Part shown: piece by piece, positions 43,183 through 52,341 of the stretch
Layout of the letters: each line of letters begins with the position of its first letter
Numbering within the stretch: position 1 is the stretch's first letter
Assembly (NCBI RefSeq): GCF_014202995.1
Contig: NZ_JACHIA010000013.1
Location: 1-64,000, forward strand
Direction: 5' to 3'
Length of the DNA stretch: 64,000 bases
Source of the DNA: Longimicrobium terrae
GTDB lineage: Bacteria > Gemmatimonadota > Gemmatimonadetes > Longimicrobiales > Longimicrobiaceae
Position numbers and translations under genes: made by a program
Notes under the pieces: model-generated
What the model was told of the DNA's origin: nothing
Seen by the model: only the letters and a program-made list of their open reading frames with translations
The model's database searches: none

Positions 43183-43419
43183 ATGCAAGTCAGGCTGCCG
43201 GCTTGTGCCCTGCTGATTGCGACGCTTTGGATCGACGGTTCCCTGCACGGGCAGGAGATGGACAACCCCTATCTGGATGATGAAACGGTACCCTGCTGGA
43301 TGGCGTGCGTCCGGCCGTACGGCAGCGACACGCGAATGATCAGCGGCCGTGCGTACAGGCTGGCGAACTGCTACCTCAGCGGACCCGGCCAGTGCACGTG
43401 CGTGTGGGTGAGCATGTGA
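43183..43419 (+). CDS. Small secreted Cys-rich protein
   Basis: The 78-residue protein has a signal peptide (MQVRLPACALLIATLWIDGSLHG) and a mature part of about 55 residues containing five cysteines (PCWMACV, NCYL, QCTCVW), so it probably folds around disulfides in the periplasm or outside. GGAGG lies seven bases before the ATG. No family is recognised. Its stop TGA overlaps a GTG that could start the following lipoprotein gene, so the two are probably translationally coupled. Confidence 0.72.
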   Translation: MQVRLPACALLIATLWIDGSLHGQEMDNPYLDDETVPCWMACVRPYGSDTRMISGRAYRLANCYLSGPGQCTCVWVSM

Positions 43420-43427
43420 TCACCGCG

Positions 43428-44504
43428 ATGCGGCCGCGGCGTTGGTGGATCGGGGTGCTCGGGGCGGGGCTCATCAGCGCGATCACAGGGTGCGGCACCG
43501 AAGCCCCTTCCGTGGACCCCGGGCAGGTGCTGCGCGACCCCCGGAGGCACCTGGTGGAGATCGTGGCGGGCCCGTCCGCCGATCCCCGAAACAACTTCAC
43601 GCTCGTCATGAGCGGCAGGGTGACCGCGAGCGGAAAGCACGTGGTACTCGTCGACATGCGCGCGCCCTACGTGCGGGTGTATCGCCGCTCCGGCCAATTG
43701 CGATCGGCGTTCCTGAAGGACGGGCGGGGGCCGCTGGAGGCGCGTTCGGTACGGGCGGTCGCCGTCGCCGGAGACTCACTGATTCTGGTGGCGGATGTGG
43801 ATGGCCGGGTGCGCACCTTTGATCTGGACGGCGGGCTGCGGCAGAACCTGCCGCGGTTTCCCTTCGGCGTGGTTTCCGCGACGACCGCATGCCCGGGCGA
43901 GTGGCTGCTGTACGGCGCGCGCTTCAGCCCGGGCGGAACGTCCGCGCGGTGGCTGCACCGCCTGCCGATCGGTGCGGGGCCGGAGGCCCTCACGAGTGTG
44001 TTCGGCGAGACGGTCGGTTCCGCGGAGCCGCGCTCCGCGATGTCCAGCGGGCTGATCGCCACTCCGCGCGGCGCGGCACTCTGGCACACTCTGGGCGACC
44101 GGCCGTCGCTGGTGACGTGGCGGTGCGGCGCGTCCTCCGCCGCGTCGGCGCCGCTGGCGGACGGCGTACGTCCCCCGCCAGGCGCCACGGAGGTGCGCGG
44201 CGCAATGGTGACGACCGTCGGGCCCGGAACGCGGATGCGCGGCGGGCTGGCCGCCGCTCGTGGCCGGCTCTGGAAAACCGAGCTGGTCACCGCCGGAACC
44301 AAGGCGCTCGAGTACTCCGAGATCACCGCCGCGGATCAGCATGTCGGACGTGCGGCGCGGCTTTCCGGCTACGTGGTGCTCCTGGACAGCCGGCCCGGTG
44401 TGGGTGTGCTGGTGCAGGTATACGAGGGCGATGAGCAACGCGTTCTGCTGCTCTCCGAGCGCGACTTTCTGGCGCTGGCGCAAGAACGGACGGACCGGCC
44501 CTGA
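43428..44504 (+). CDS. Beta-propeller-like lipoprotein
   Basis: The 358-residue protein has an N-terminal MRPRRWWIGVLGAGLISAITGCG with a lipobox-like Cys and then repeated strand pairs: RVYRRSGQLRSAF, ADVDGRVRTFDLDGGLRQNL, WLLYGARFSPGGTSARWLHRL and LVQVYEGDEQRVLLLSE. These fit a six-bladed propeller of the kind found in 6-bladed beta-propeller lipoproteins. An in-frame GTG at 43416 overlaps the stop of the small Cys-rich gene and is an alternative start. It probably binds a partner in the envelope. A strong terminator closes the unit. Confidence 0.75.
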   Translation: MRPRRWWIGVLGAGLISAITGCGTEAPSVDPGQVLRDPRRHLVEIVAGPSADPRNNFTLVMSGRVTASGKHVVLVDMRAPYVRVYRRSGQLRSAFLKDGRGPLEARSVRAVAVAGDSLILVADVDGRVRTFDLDGGLRQNLPRFPFGVVSATTACPGEWLLYGARFSPGGTSARWLHRLPIGAGPEALTSVFGETVGSAEPRSAMSSGLIATPRGAALWHTLGDRPSLVTWRCGASSAASAPLADGVRPPPGATEVRGAMVTTVGPGTRMRGGLAAARGRLWKTELVTAGTKALEYSEITAADQHVGRAARLSGYVVLLDSRPGVGVLVQVYEGDEQRVLLLSERDFLALAQERTDRP

Positions 44505-44536
44505 CACGCCGGAGCACGAAGAATCACCCTCCGCAC

Positions 44537-44563
44537 AGGCCGCCGCTCCCCGGCGGCCTTTTT
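44537..44563 (+). terminator. Intrinsic terminator after the propeller lipoprotein gene
   Basis: A 9-bp stem, AGGCCGCCG/CGGCGGCCT, with loop CTCCC followed by TTTT. It marks the likely left border of the biosynthetic cluster. Confidence 0.88.
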
Positions 44564-44628
44564 CCGTTATCTGCGGAAAAGGAGCGTGATGGACGCCCGC
44601 CGGCTCTGTACGCCGCGTTCCCGCCGGG

Positions 44629-44660
44629 TTAGCTTCGGTGCCCACGATGGCGGTTTAGGA
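44629..44660 (+). promoter_or_regulatory. Candidate promoter/regulatory motif upstream of the type II thioesterase
   Basis: The string GATGGCGGTTTAGGA (44646-44660) recurs as GATGGCTTTTTAGGA upstream of the first NRPS gene (45887-45901), a match of 13 in 15. A TTAGCT at 44629-44634 could be a -35 element. The shared motif suggests common control of the two transcripts. Confidence 0.4.
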
Positions 44661-44680
44661 GTGTACACGGAGCGAGCCGG

Positions 44681-45448
44681 ATGAATACGGTCGATCGTTG
44701 GATTGCGCGCCCGCGGCCCAACCCGCGGGCGCGCCTGCGTCTGTTCTGCCTGGCGCACGCGGGCGGCGGCGCATCCGCGTTCCGCGGCTGGGCCGATGCC
44801 CTTCCCGCCGAGGTGGAGGTGTGCCCGGTGCAGCTTCCCGGGCGCGAAAACCGCATCGGCGAGCCGGCCATCACCCGCATGGAGCCGCTGATCGACGCGC
44901 TTCTCCCCGCGGTGGCGCCGTACCTGGACCTGCCGTTCGCGCTGTTCGGGCACAGCAACGGCGCGCTGATCGCGTTCGAGCTCGCGCGCAGGCTGCGGGC
45001 GGAGGGGCGCCCCGGCCCCGTGCACCTGTTCGCCTCCGGGCGCCGCGCCCCGGACCGGTCCAGCGGCCGCGAGCCCACCAGCCACCTTCCCGACGCCGAG
45101 TTCCTGGCCGACCTGCACCGGCTGGGCGGGCTTCCCGACGCGCTGCTGCAGCACCAGGAGCTGATCTCGCTGCTGCTGCCCACTCTGCGCGCGGACGTGG
45201 CGCTGAACGAGTGCTACGTCTTTGGCGAACAGGAGCCGCTGGACTGCCCCATCACCGCCTACATCGGGCTGGCCGACAGCAAGGCCACCAACGACCAGGT
45301 GCAGGCGTGGGGACGGCATACCCGCGCCCCCTTCGTGATCCGCGGCTTTCCCGGCGGGCACTTCTTTCTGCAGGAGGGGCGCGCCGACTTTCTGCGCGTT
45401 CTCGCCGCCGACCTGCTGACCGTGGCACGAGGGCTGCCCGCCGGCTGA
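44681..45448 (+). CDS. Type II thioesterase of the NRPS-PKS cluster
   Basis: The 255-residue alpha/beta-hydrolase is of the GrsT/SrfTE-II class. It removes wrong or stalled acyl groups from carrier proteins of the assembly line. It shows FCLAHAGGGASAFRGW, VQLPGRENRIGEP, the nucleophile elbow FGHSNGA with Ser92, Asp199 in YIGLADSKATNDQVQAW, and the terminal GFPGGHFFL with His227. The nucleophile motif reads GHSNG where GHSMG is usual. It is followed by two hairpins, so it is probably transcribed apart from the NRPS genes while sharing an upstream motif with them. Confidence 0.93.
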   Translation: MNTVDRWIARPRPNPRARLRLFCLAHAGGGASAFRGWADALPAEVEVCPVQLPGRENRIGEPAITRMEPLIDALLPAVAPYLDLPFALFGHSNGALIAFELARRLRAEGRPGPVHLFASGRRAPDRSSGREPTSHLPDAEFLADLHRLGGLPDALLQHQELISLLLPTLRADVALNECYVFGEQEPLDCPITAYIGLADSKATNDQVQAWGRHTRAPFVIRGFPGGHFFLQEGRADFLRVLAADLLTVARGLPAG

Positions 45449-45462
45449 CCTCGCCGTCTTTG

Positions 45463-45516
45463 GCGCAAAACGGGTGCGGGACGGCCGAACGGAGCCATCC
45501 TGCACCCGTTTTGCGC
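45463..45516. other. 15-bp inverted repeat downstream of the thioesterase gene
   Basis: The perfect arms GCGCAAAACGGGTGC (45463-45477) and GCACCCGTTTTGCGC (45502-45516) enclose a 24-base loop. There is no T-tract on the plus strand after it. It could be an RNA stability hairpin or a protein-binding site. Confidence 0.7.
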
Positions 45517-45612
45517 TCCTCCGCGCCCAATCTTCCTCCATATTTCGCGAAACGGCGCCTTACGTGCGTTCAGCTTTCGCCCGGCCGTTGCCTGCCCGCT
45601 GAAAAATCGCCG

Positions 45613-45649
45613 AGTGCCCGGAGCGTGTGCGTACGCTCCGGGCACTTTG
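45613..45649. terminator. 14-bp hairpin, probable bidirectional terminator
   Basis: The perfect arms AGTGCCCGGAGCGT (45613-45626) and ACGCTCCGGGCACT (45633-45646) enclose a six-base loop. On the plus strand it is followed by TTG, on the minus strand by CGGCGATTTTTC. It separates the thioesterase transcript from the NRPS leader. Confidence 0.7.
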
Positions 45650-45744
45650 CCGTCCGGCCGTGTAGCAGTCAGCGCTGAAGCCACCGTTCGCGCGTACGCC
45701 CCGGAAAGGTGAGCAGAGGCAACGGTGTCCACGCTGTTTCACTT

Positions 45745-45785
45745 GTGTGGCGAACCCGTAATCTGAGACGCCACACTACTTTTTC
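45745..45785 (+). other. Hairpin with T-tract in the NRPS leader
   Basis: The arms GTGTGGCG (45745-45752) and CGCCACAC (45769-45776), with a 16-base loop, are followed by TACTTTTT. It may be an attenuator or simply a terminator of upstream read-through. Confidence 0.5.
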
Positions 45786-45867
45786 CGCCTGGAATCCATT
45801 AGATTGGCCCCGAGACGAGATGGGCTGGATGGGCCGACTTTCGGGAATCCAGCTCTGATGCGGGACG

Positions 45868-45901
45868 TTGTTGCAGATGCGCGCGTGATGGCTTTTTAGG
45901 A
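45868..45901 (+). promoter_or_regulatory. Candidate promoter/regulatory motif of the NRPS operon
   Basis: TTGTTG (45868-45873) and TTTTTAGGA (45893-45901) could be -35 and -10 elements with about 19-base spacing. The block GATGGCTTTTTAGGA matches the thioesterase upstream motif at 44646. No strict consensus. Confidence 0.4.
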
Positions 45902-45963
45902 TCGCCACGCGTGCGCCGCTCCGGCCCCGTTCTCCGGTCGCATTCTCCCCCGGCGCTCCATCC

Positions 45964-48900
45964 ATGATCGCGATTTCCGGCTTTCACCCCCTTGGCGGGC
46001 CCCATGAGGCCCGCCCGTTTCCGTCCCCCGGCACGGCCGGCGGATGGAGTGGTGGTGTGCACCGGCGCATCGAAGCCGCCGCCCACGCCGCCCCGGACGC
46101 CACCGCCGCGGCGCTGGCGGATTCCGTGCTTTCGTACGCGCGGCTGAACGCGGGGGCCAACCGGCTCGCGCGGCGCCTGCTGCGCGCGGGGGTGAAGGCT
46201 GACGCGCGGGTGGGGATCGTGATGGAGCGCGGGCCGGAACTGGCCGTGGCCCTGCTGGCGGTGCTCAAGGCCGGCGCGGCGTACGTTCCCGTGGACCCGG
46301 ACTCGCCAGAAGACCGCACGCGCTTTCTGCTGGCGGATTCCGGCGCGGCGCTCGTCCTGACGGACGCCGCCTCCGCCGCGCGCGTGCCCGAGGGTTCGCC
46401 GCCGGTGATCGTGGTGGCGCTGGAGGACGGGGCGGGGGAGGACGAGGGCGATCTGCCGGCGGACGCGGAGCCGGACGCGCTGGCGTACGTCATCTACACC
46501 TCCGGAACCACCGGGCGGCCCAAGGGCGTGGGCGTGACGCACCGCGCGCTGGACACGCACTGCGACACCGTCATCGGCCTGTACCGGCTGAGCCCCGCCG
46601 ACCGCGTGGCGCAGGTGGCGTCGCTGGGTTTTGACATCAGCGTCGAGGAAATCATTCCCACGTGGGCCGCCGGGGCCGCGGTGGTGTTCCGCCCCGCGCA
46701 CCTGTCGGCGTACGGCGCGGCGTTCCACCGGTGGCTGGAGGGGAGCGGGATCACGCTTCTCAACGTTCCCACCGCCTTTTGGCACAGCTGGACCGGGGAC
46801 CTGTCCACGGGCGGCGGGGCGCTTCCGCCCGCGCTGCGCCTGGTGATCGTGGGCGGCGAGCGCGCGCTTCCGCACGTGTGGGACGCGTGGGCGCGCATCG
46901 CCGGGCCGGCGGTGACGTGGATCAACTGCTATGGCCCCACCGAGACCACCGTCGGCGTCACGGCGCACGTGCGCGGGCCGGGGTTCGCGGAGCCCGGCCG
47001 CGGCGACATCCCCATCGGCCACCCCCTTCCGGATGCCGCCGTCCACGTGCTGGACGAGGCGATGCGGCCCGTGGCCCCGGGGGACGAGGGGGAGCTGGTG
47101 GTGGGCGGGCCGCGGGTGGCGCGCGGCTACCTGGGGCGGCCGGGGACGACAGCGGAGAGCTTCGTCCCCGATCCGTTTTCCGCCGAGCCCGGCGCGCGGA
47201 TGTACCGCACGGGAGACCGCGCGCGCTGGCCGGCCGGCGGGGAGATCGAGTTTCTGGGGCGGGTGGACGGGCAGGTGAAGGTGGGTGGGTTCCGCGTGGA
47301 GCCCGCGGAGGTGGAGGCCGTGCTTTCCGCCCATCCCGGCGTGGTGGCCAGCGTGGTGGTGGCGCGCGAGGACGCGCCCGGGCGCCGCCGCCTGATCGGC
47401 TACTGGGTGACGGAGCCGGACGCCCCTCCCTCTGACGAAAGCCTGCGCGCCTGGCTGATGAGCCGGCTGCCCGCGTGGATGGTTCCCGCCACGCTGGTGC
47501 GGCTGGATGCGCTTCCGCTGACGGCTTCCGGCAAGGTGGACCGCCGCGCCCTTCCCGCGCCCGTGCAGGAGCTGCTGGCGGAGGAGCGGGGGACGGCGCC
47601 GCGCACCCCCACGCAGCAGGTGCTGGCCGAGGTGTGGGCGGACGTGCTGGGCGCCGCGCGCATCGGCGAGTACGACGACTTTTTCGCCCTGGGCGGGCAC
47701 TCGCTGCTGGGCATGCAGGTGATGTCGCGCATCCGGCAGCTGCTGGGGGTGGAGATCCCCGTGCGCGCGCTGTTCGACGCACCGACGCTGGCGACCTTTG
47801 CCGAGGTGGTGGACGAGTGGCGCGGGGTGGATTCCGGCCCCGGGCAGCCCCCGCTGGAACCGGCGGACCGCGCGGGCGCGCTTCCGCTGAGCTTTGCGCA
47901 GCAGCGGCTGTGGTTTCTGCACCAGCTGGAGCCGGAGTCGCCGTTCTACAACATCCCCGCCGCCATCCGGCTGGAGGGCGCGCTGGACGCCGAGGCGCTG
48001 CGGCGCGCGCTGCAGGAGATCGTTCGCCGCCACGAGGCGCTGCGCACGGTCTACCCGGTTTCCAGCGGGCAGCCCGCGCAGCTGGTGCTTCCCGCGGAGC
48101 GCTTCGACCTCCCCGTCCACGATCTGACCGCGCTGTCCGCGAACGCGCACGACGCGGCGGTGGCGGAGGCGGCGCGGCGCGAATCGGTGCGCCGGTACGA
48201 CCTGGAGCGCGACGGGATGCTGCGCGCGACGCTGCTGCGGCTGGGCGCGGAGTCGCACGTGCTCCTCATCAACCTGCACCACGTGGCGGGAGATGGATGG
48301 TCGCTGGGCGTGCTGTTTCACGAGCTCGGCGCGCTGTACGGCGACCTGGCCCGCGGGCGCGCGCCGTCGCTGCCGCCGCTTCCCGTGCAGTACGCCGACT
48401 ACGCCGTGTGGCAGCGCCGCTGGCTGACGGAGGCGGTGCTGGAAACGCAGCTGGCCTACTGGCGCGAGCGCCTGGGCGACGCGCCGCCGCAACTGGAGCT
48501 GCCCACGGACCGCGCGCGCCCCGCCGTGCAGTCGCACCGCGGCGACGTGGTGCGCTTCCGCATTCCCGCGGCGCTCACCGACCGGCTGCACGCGTTCGCC
48601 CGCGCGGAGGGCGCCACGCTGTACATGACGCTGCTGGCCGGGCTGAACGTGCTGCTGCACCGCTGGTCCGGGCAGGACGACGTGGTGGTGGGCTCGCCCA
48701 TCGCCGGCCGGGTGCGGCGGGAGCTGGAGGGGCTGATCGGCTTCTTCGTCAACACGATGGCGCTGCGGACGGACCTGCGCGGCGAGCCGGGCTTTCGCGA
48801 ACTCGTCGGCCGCGTGCGCGAGGCGACGCTGGACGCCTACGCGCACCAGGACCTGCCGTTCGAGCGGATCGTGGAAGAGCTGCAGCCGGAGCGCAGCCTG

Positions 48901-51900
48901 AGCCGGTCCCCCGTGTTCCAAGTGTCGCTGGTGCTGCAGAACGCGCCGACGCCGCCCATGGAGATGGCCGGGCTGCAGCTGCGGCTGGACAATCTGAGCA
49001 GCGCCACCAGCAAGTTCGACCTGGCGCTGGAGTTCGTTGAGGATGCGGACGGGCTGGCGGGCGAGGCGGAGTTCGCGGCGGACCTGTGGGACCGCTCCAC
49101 GGTGGAGCGGATGGCGGCGCAGCTGGCGCAGGTGCTGGACGCGGCGATCGCCGACCCCACCCTTCCCATCCACCGCATCCCCATCCTCCCCGCGGCGGAA
49201 AAGGCCAAGGTGACGGCGGCGTGGACGCGGGGCGGCGCGGCGGTTTCGTCCCTTCCCGTGCACCGCGCCTTTGAGGCGGCGGCGGCACGGACGCCGGACG
49301 CGATCGCGCTGGAGCAGGGTGGGCGGCGGGTGACCTTCGGCGAGCTGGACGCACGCGCCAACCGCATCGCCCGCGCGCTCATGGCCCGCGGCATCGGGAC
49401 GGAAAGCCGCGTGGGGGTGTTCGCGGAGCGCGCGCCGGAGACCGTCGCCGCCCTGCTGGGCATTCTCAAGGCTGGCGGTGCGTATGTGCCGCTGGACCCG
49501 CGCTACCCCGCCGCGCGGCTGCGCTACATGGCGCGGCAGGCGGACGTGTCGCTGATCCTGGCGCAGGACCACATCGCGGAGCGCCTTCCGGACACCGGCG
49601 CCGCGCAGGCCAGCATCGGCGCGCTCTGGCGGGCGGAGGGCGATCCCTCTCCCGTCACGGTGGAGACGGATGAGGCCGCGCTGGCGTACGTCATCTACAC
49701 CTCCGGATCCACCGGGGAACCCAAGGGCGTGGCGGTGCCGCACGGCTCGCTGTCCGCCTACCTGGGATGGGCGACGGCGTGGTACGACCTGGGCGGGCGC
49801 GGCGCGCCGGTGCACTCGCCGCTGGCGTTCGACCTGACGGTCAGCTCGCTCTGGCTCCCACTGCTGCGCGGGGAACCCGTCATTCTGGTGGCGGATTCCG
49901 AGGGGCCGGACGGTCTCGCCGCGGCGCTGCGCGCGCATTCCGGGCTGGGGCTGGTGAAGTTGACGCCGACGCATCTTTCCCTCCTGCGCAACCAGCTGGG
50001 GGCGGAAGCGGGAGCGGCGGCGCCGCGTGCGTTCGTCATCGGCGGAGAAAGCCTGGAGGGCGAGGTGGCCGCGTTCTGGGGCGCCTACGCGCCGGACGCC
50101 GTCCTGTTCAACGAGTACGGTCCCACGGAAGCGACCGTCGGCTGCTGCGTGCAGCGGGTGCCGGCCGGGGTGGAGTACGCCGGCGCCGTCCCCATCGGCC
50201 GCCCGGTGCCGGGAACGCGGCTGTACGTGCTGGACGCGCACGGCGAGCCGTCGCCCATCGGCGTGCCCGGCGAGCTGTGGATCGGCGGGGCGCAGCTGGC
50301 GCGCGGCTACCTGGGCCGTCCCGGCGCCACGGCGGAGCGCTTCGTCCCGGACCCGTTTTCCGACATCGCCGGAGCGCGGGCGTACCGCACGGGAGACCGG
50401 GTGCGATGGCTGGCGGACGGCACGCTGGACTTTCTGGGCCGGCTGGACGACATGGTCAAGATCCGCGGCTTCCGCATCGAGCCCGCGGAGGTGGAGGCCG
50501 TTCTGGCGCAGCACCCCGAGGTGAGCGACGCCGCGGTGGACGTGCGCGCGGACGCCGGCGGGGAGCCCCGCCTGGTGGGATACGTGGTTCCCGCGCCGGA
50601 GCCGGAAGATGCGGCCGTGGCGGGAAGCGTGGATGCGGACGATCCCGCGGACGCGCAGGTGTCGCAGTGGGAATCGGTGTTCGAGGGGATGTACGGCGGC
50701 TCGGCCGCGGACGACGTCACCTTCAACATCGTCGGGTGGAACAGCAGCTACACCGGCGCACCGATCCCCGCCGCGCAGATGCGCGAATGGGTGGACCGCA
50801 CGGCGGACCGCATCCTGGCGCTCAAGCCGCGCCGCGTGCTGGAACTGGGCGTGGGGTCGGGGCTCTTCCTGTTCCGCGTCGCGCCGCACGCGCAGTCGTA
50901 CACCGGGTGCGACCTGTCTCCCACCGCCATCCGCAACCTGCACGACGCGCTTCCCCGCTCGGGGCTGCGCCTGCCACCCGTGCGGCTGATGGCGCGTCCC
51001 GCGGACGACCTGCACGGCTTCGGGCCGGGCGAGTTCGACACCGTCATCCTGAACTCCGTCATCCAGTACTTCCCGTCCGCCGCGTATCTGGCGCGGGTGC
51101 TGGAGGGCGCGGTGGACCGCGTGGCGGACGGCGGCGCGGTGTTCGTGGGCGACGTGCGCTCGCTGGCTACTTTGTCCGCTTTCCACGCGGGGACCGAGGC
51201 GGCGCACCTGCCGGGGGACGCACCCGCGGCGGAGCTGCGCGCGCGCCTCATCCGCCGCGCGGAAGAGGAAGAAGAGCTGGTTCTGGACCCGCGCTTCTTT
51301 GCCGCGCTGCGCGCCCGCGTGCCGCGCATCCGCCGCGTGGAGGTCAAGGTGAAGCGCGGCGAGCACCGCAACGAACTGAGCGCGCACCGCTACGACGTCA
51401 TTCTGCACGTGGGCGGAAAGGATCGGGCTCCGGTTCCCGCGCGCGAGCTGGCGTGGGGCGCGGAGGTGGACCGGGTGGAGCACCTGCGCGCGCTGCTCAA
51501 GGCCGGCGCCGCGCTGCGCGTGTCCTCCATTCCCGACACGCGCGTGATTGGCGAGGTGCGGCTGGCGGATGCCGCGGCCCACGCCGGGACGGGCGTTTCG
51601 ATCGACGCGCTGCTGGCGGATGAGGAGATGGGCGGCGCCGATCCCGAGGCGCTGTACCGGCTGGGCGAAGAGCGGGGGATGAGGACGGAGCTGCGTCCCT
51701 CCGCGGAGCACCCCGGGTGCATGGACGCCGCCTTCATCCCGCGCGTGGCGGGAGAGGGGGCGCCCGCGTTCGCGGCGCCGGTGGCGGACCGCCCGCTGGC
51801 GGGGTGGAGCAACGATCCCCGCCGCGGCGCCCGCATCCGCCGGCTGGTGCCCGCGCTGCGCGCCTTTCTGCGCGACCACCTGCCGGAATACATGGTCCCC

Positions 51901-52341
51901 GCCGCGCTGGTGGTGGTGGATGAGTTTCCGCAGACGGAAAACGGCAAGACCGACCGCCGCGCCCTTCCCGATCCGCCACAGACGCGCGCCGCGGGCGGAC
52001 GGGCGTACCGCGCGCCGGTGACGGAAACGGAAAGCCTGCTGTGCGCGCTGTGGGCGGAGCTGCTGCGCGTGGACGCGGTGGGCGCCGACGACGACTTCTT
52101 CGAGCTGGGCGGGCACTCGCTGCTGGCGACGGTTCTCGTTTCCCGCGTACGCGAGATGTTCGGGGTGGAAATGCCGCTGCACCGGGTGTTTCAGACGCCG
52201 ACGGTGGCGGGGCTGGCGGCGGCGGTGGACGAGGAAAACGAACAGGTGACGGCGCGGCTGCTGGCCGAGCTTGACGAATTGAGCGATGACGAGGCGCGGG
52301 CGCTGCTGGCGCTCGAAGCCGAAGGCGTGGTGGACCGATGA
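45964..52341 (+). CDS. Nonribosomal peptide synthetase NRPS-1: A-T / C-A-nMT-T
   Basis: The 2125-residue, two-module synthetase starts the assembly line with an A-T loading module lacking a C domain. A1 has [14 protein letters not shown] and NCYGPTETT, and T1 has its phosphopantetheine Ser580 in LGGHSLLG. Module 2 has C (SFAQQRLWF from about 640; HHVAGDG with His772/His773), A2 ([14 protein letters not shown] near 1242), an N-methyltransferase inserted before motif A10 (VLELGVGSG near 1625, NSVIQYFPS), and T2 (Ser2052 in LGGHSLLA). By eye the specificity residues read D-I-E-N-V-V-C-V-G for A1 and D-L-S-K-F-I-E-V-G for A2; the latter is closest to Asn/Asp-type codes, at low confidence. The ATG at 45964 gives a leader containing a GC hairpin (45994-46015). 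A GTG at 46057 behind GGAG is an equally good start. It overlaps the next gene by four bases. Confidence 0.95.
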   Translation: MIAISGFHPLGGPHEARPFPSPGTAGGWSGGVHRRIEAAAHAAPDATAAALADSVLSYARLNAGANRLARRLLRAGVKADARVGIVMERGPELAVALLAVLKAGAAYVPVDPDSPEDRTRFLLADSGAALVLTDAASAARVPEGSPPVIVVALEDGAGEDEGDLPADAEPDALAYVIYTSGTTGRPKGVGVTHRALDTHCDTVIGLYRLSPADRVAQVASLGFDISVEEIIPTWAAGAAVVFRPAHLSAYGAAFHRWLEGSGITLLNVPTAFWHSWTGDLSTGGGALPPALRLVIVGGERALPHVWDAWARIAGPAVTWINCYGPTETTVGVTAHVRGPGFAEPGRGDIPIGHPLPDAAVHVLDEAMRPVAPGDEGELVVGGPRVARGYLGRPGTTAESFVPDPFSAEPGARMYRTGDRARWPAGGEIEFLGRVDGQVKVGGFRVEPAEVEAVLSAHPGVVASVVVAREDAPGRRRLIGYWVTEPDAPPSDESLRAWLMSRLPAWMVPATLVRLDALPLTASGKVDRRALPAPVQELLAEERGTAPRTPTQQVLAEVWADVLGAARIGEYDDFFALGGHSLLGMQVMSRIRQLLGVEIPVRALFDAPTLATFAEVVDEWRGVDSGPGQPPLEPADRAGALPLSFAQQRLWFLHQLEPESPFYNIPAAIRLEGALDAEALRRALQEIVRRHEALRTVYPVSSGQPAQLVLPAERFDLPVHDLTALSANAHDAAVAEAARRESVRRYDLERDGMLRATLLRLGAESHVLLINLHHVAGDGWSLGVLFHELGALYGDLARGRAPSLPPLPVQYADYAVWQRRWLTEAVLETQLAYWRERLGDAPPQLELPTDRARPAVQSHRGDVVRFRIPAALTDRLHAFARAEGATLYMTLLAGLNVLLHRWSGQDDVVVGSPIAGRVRRELEGLIGFFVNTMALRTDLRGEPGFRELVGRVREATLDAYAHQDLPFERIVEELQPERSLSRSPVFQVSLVLQNAPTPPMEMAGLQLRLDNLSSATSKFDLALEFVEDADGLAGEAEFAADLWDRSTVERMAAQLAQVLDAAIADPTLPIHRIPILPAAEKAKVTAAWTRGGAAVSSLPVHRAFEAAAARTPDAIALEQGGRRVTFGELDARANRIARALMARGIGTESRVGVFAERAPETVAALLGILKAGGAYVPLDPRYPAARLRYMARQADVSLILAQDHIAERLPDTGAAQASIGALWRAEGDPSPVTVETDEAALAYVIYTSGSTGEPKGVAVPHGSLSAYLGWATAWYDLGGRGAPVHSPLAFDLTVSSLWLPLLRGEPVILVADSEGPDGLAAALRAHSGLGLVKLTPTHLSLLRNQLGAEAGAAAPRAFVIGGESLEGEVAAFWGAYAPDAVLFNEYGPTEATVGCCVQRVPAGVEYAGAVPIGRPVPGTRLYVLDAHGEPSPIGVPGELWIGGAQLARGYLGRPGATAERFVPDPFSDIAGARAYRTGDRVRWLADGTLDFLGRLDDMVKIRGFRIEPAEVEAVLAQHPEVSDAAVDVRADAGGEPRLVGYVVPAPEPEDAAVAGSVDADDPADAQVSQWESVFEGMYGGSAADDVTFNIVGWNSSYTGAPIPAAQMREWVDRTADRILALKPRRVLELGVGSGLFLFRVAPHAQSYTGCDLSPTAIRNLHDALPRSGLRLPPVRLMARPADDLHGFGPGEFDTVILNSVIQYFPSAAYLARVLEGAVDRVADGGAVFVGDVRSLATLSAFHAGTEAAHLPGDAPAAELRARLIRRAEEEEELVLDPRFFAALRARVPRIRRVEVKVKRGEHRNELSAHRYDVILHVGGKDRAPVPARELAWGAEVDRVEHLRALLKAGAALRVSSIPDTRVIGEVRLADAAAHAGTGVSIDALLADEEMGGADPEALYRLGEERGMRTELRPSAEHPGCMDAAFIPRVAGEGAPAFAAPVADRPLAGWSNDPRRGARIRRLVPALRAFLRDHLPEYMVPAALVVVDEFPQTENGKTDRRALPDPPQTRAAGGRAYRAPVTETESLLCALWAELLRVDAVGADDDFFELGGHSLLATVLVSRVREMFGVEMPLHRVFQTPTVAGLAAAVDEENEQVTARLLAELDELSDDEARALLALEAEGVVDR
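45994..46020 (+). promoter_or_regulatory. Attenuator-like hairpin at the start of NRPS-1
   Basis: An 8-bp GC stem, GGCGGGCC/GGCCCGCC, with a six-base loop is followed by CGTTTCC. It lies between the upstream ATG (45964) and the GTG at 46057. If the GTG is the true start, this is a leader terminator-like hairpin 37 bases upstream of it. Confidence 0.5.
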
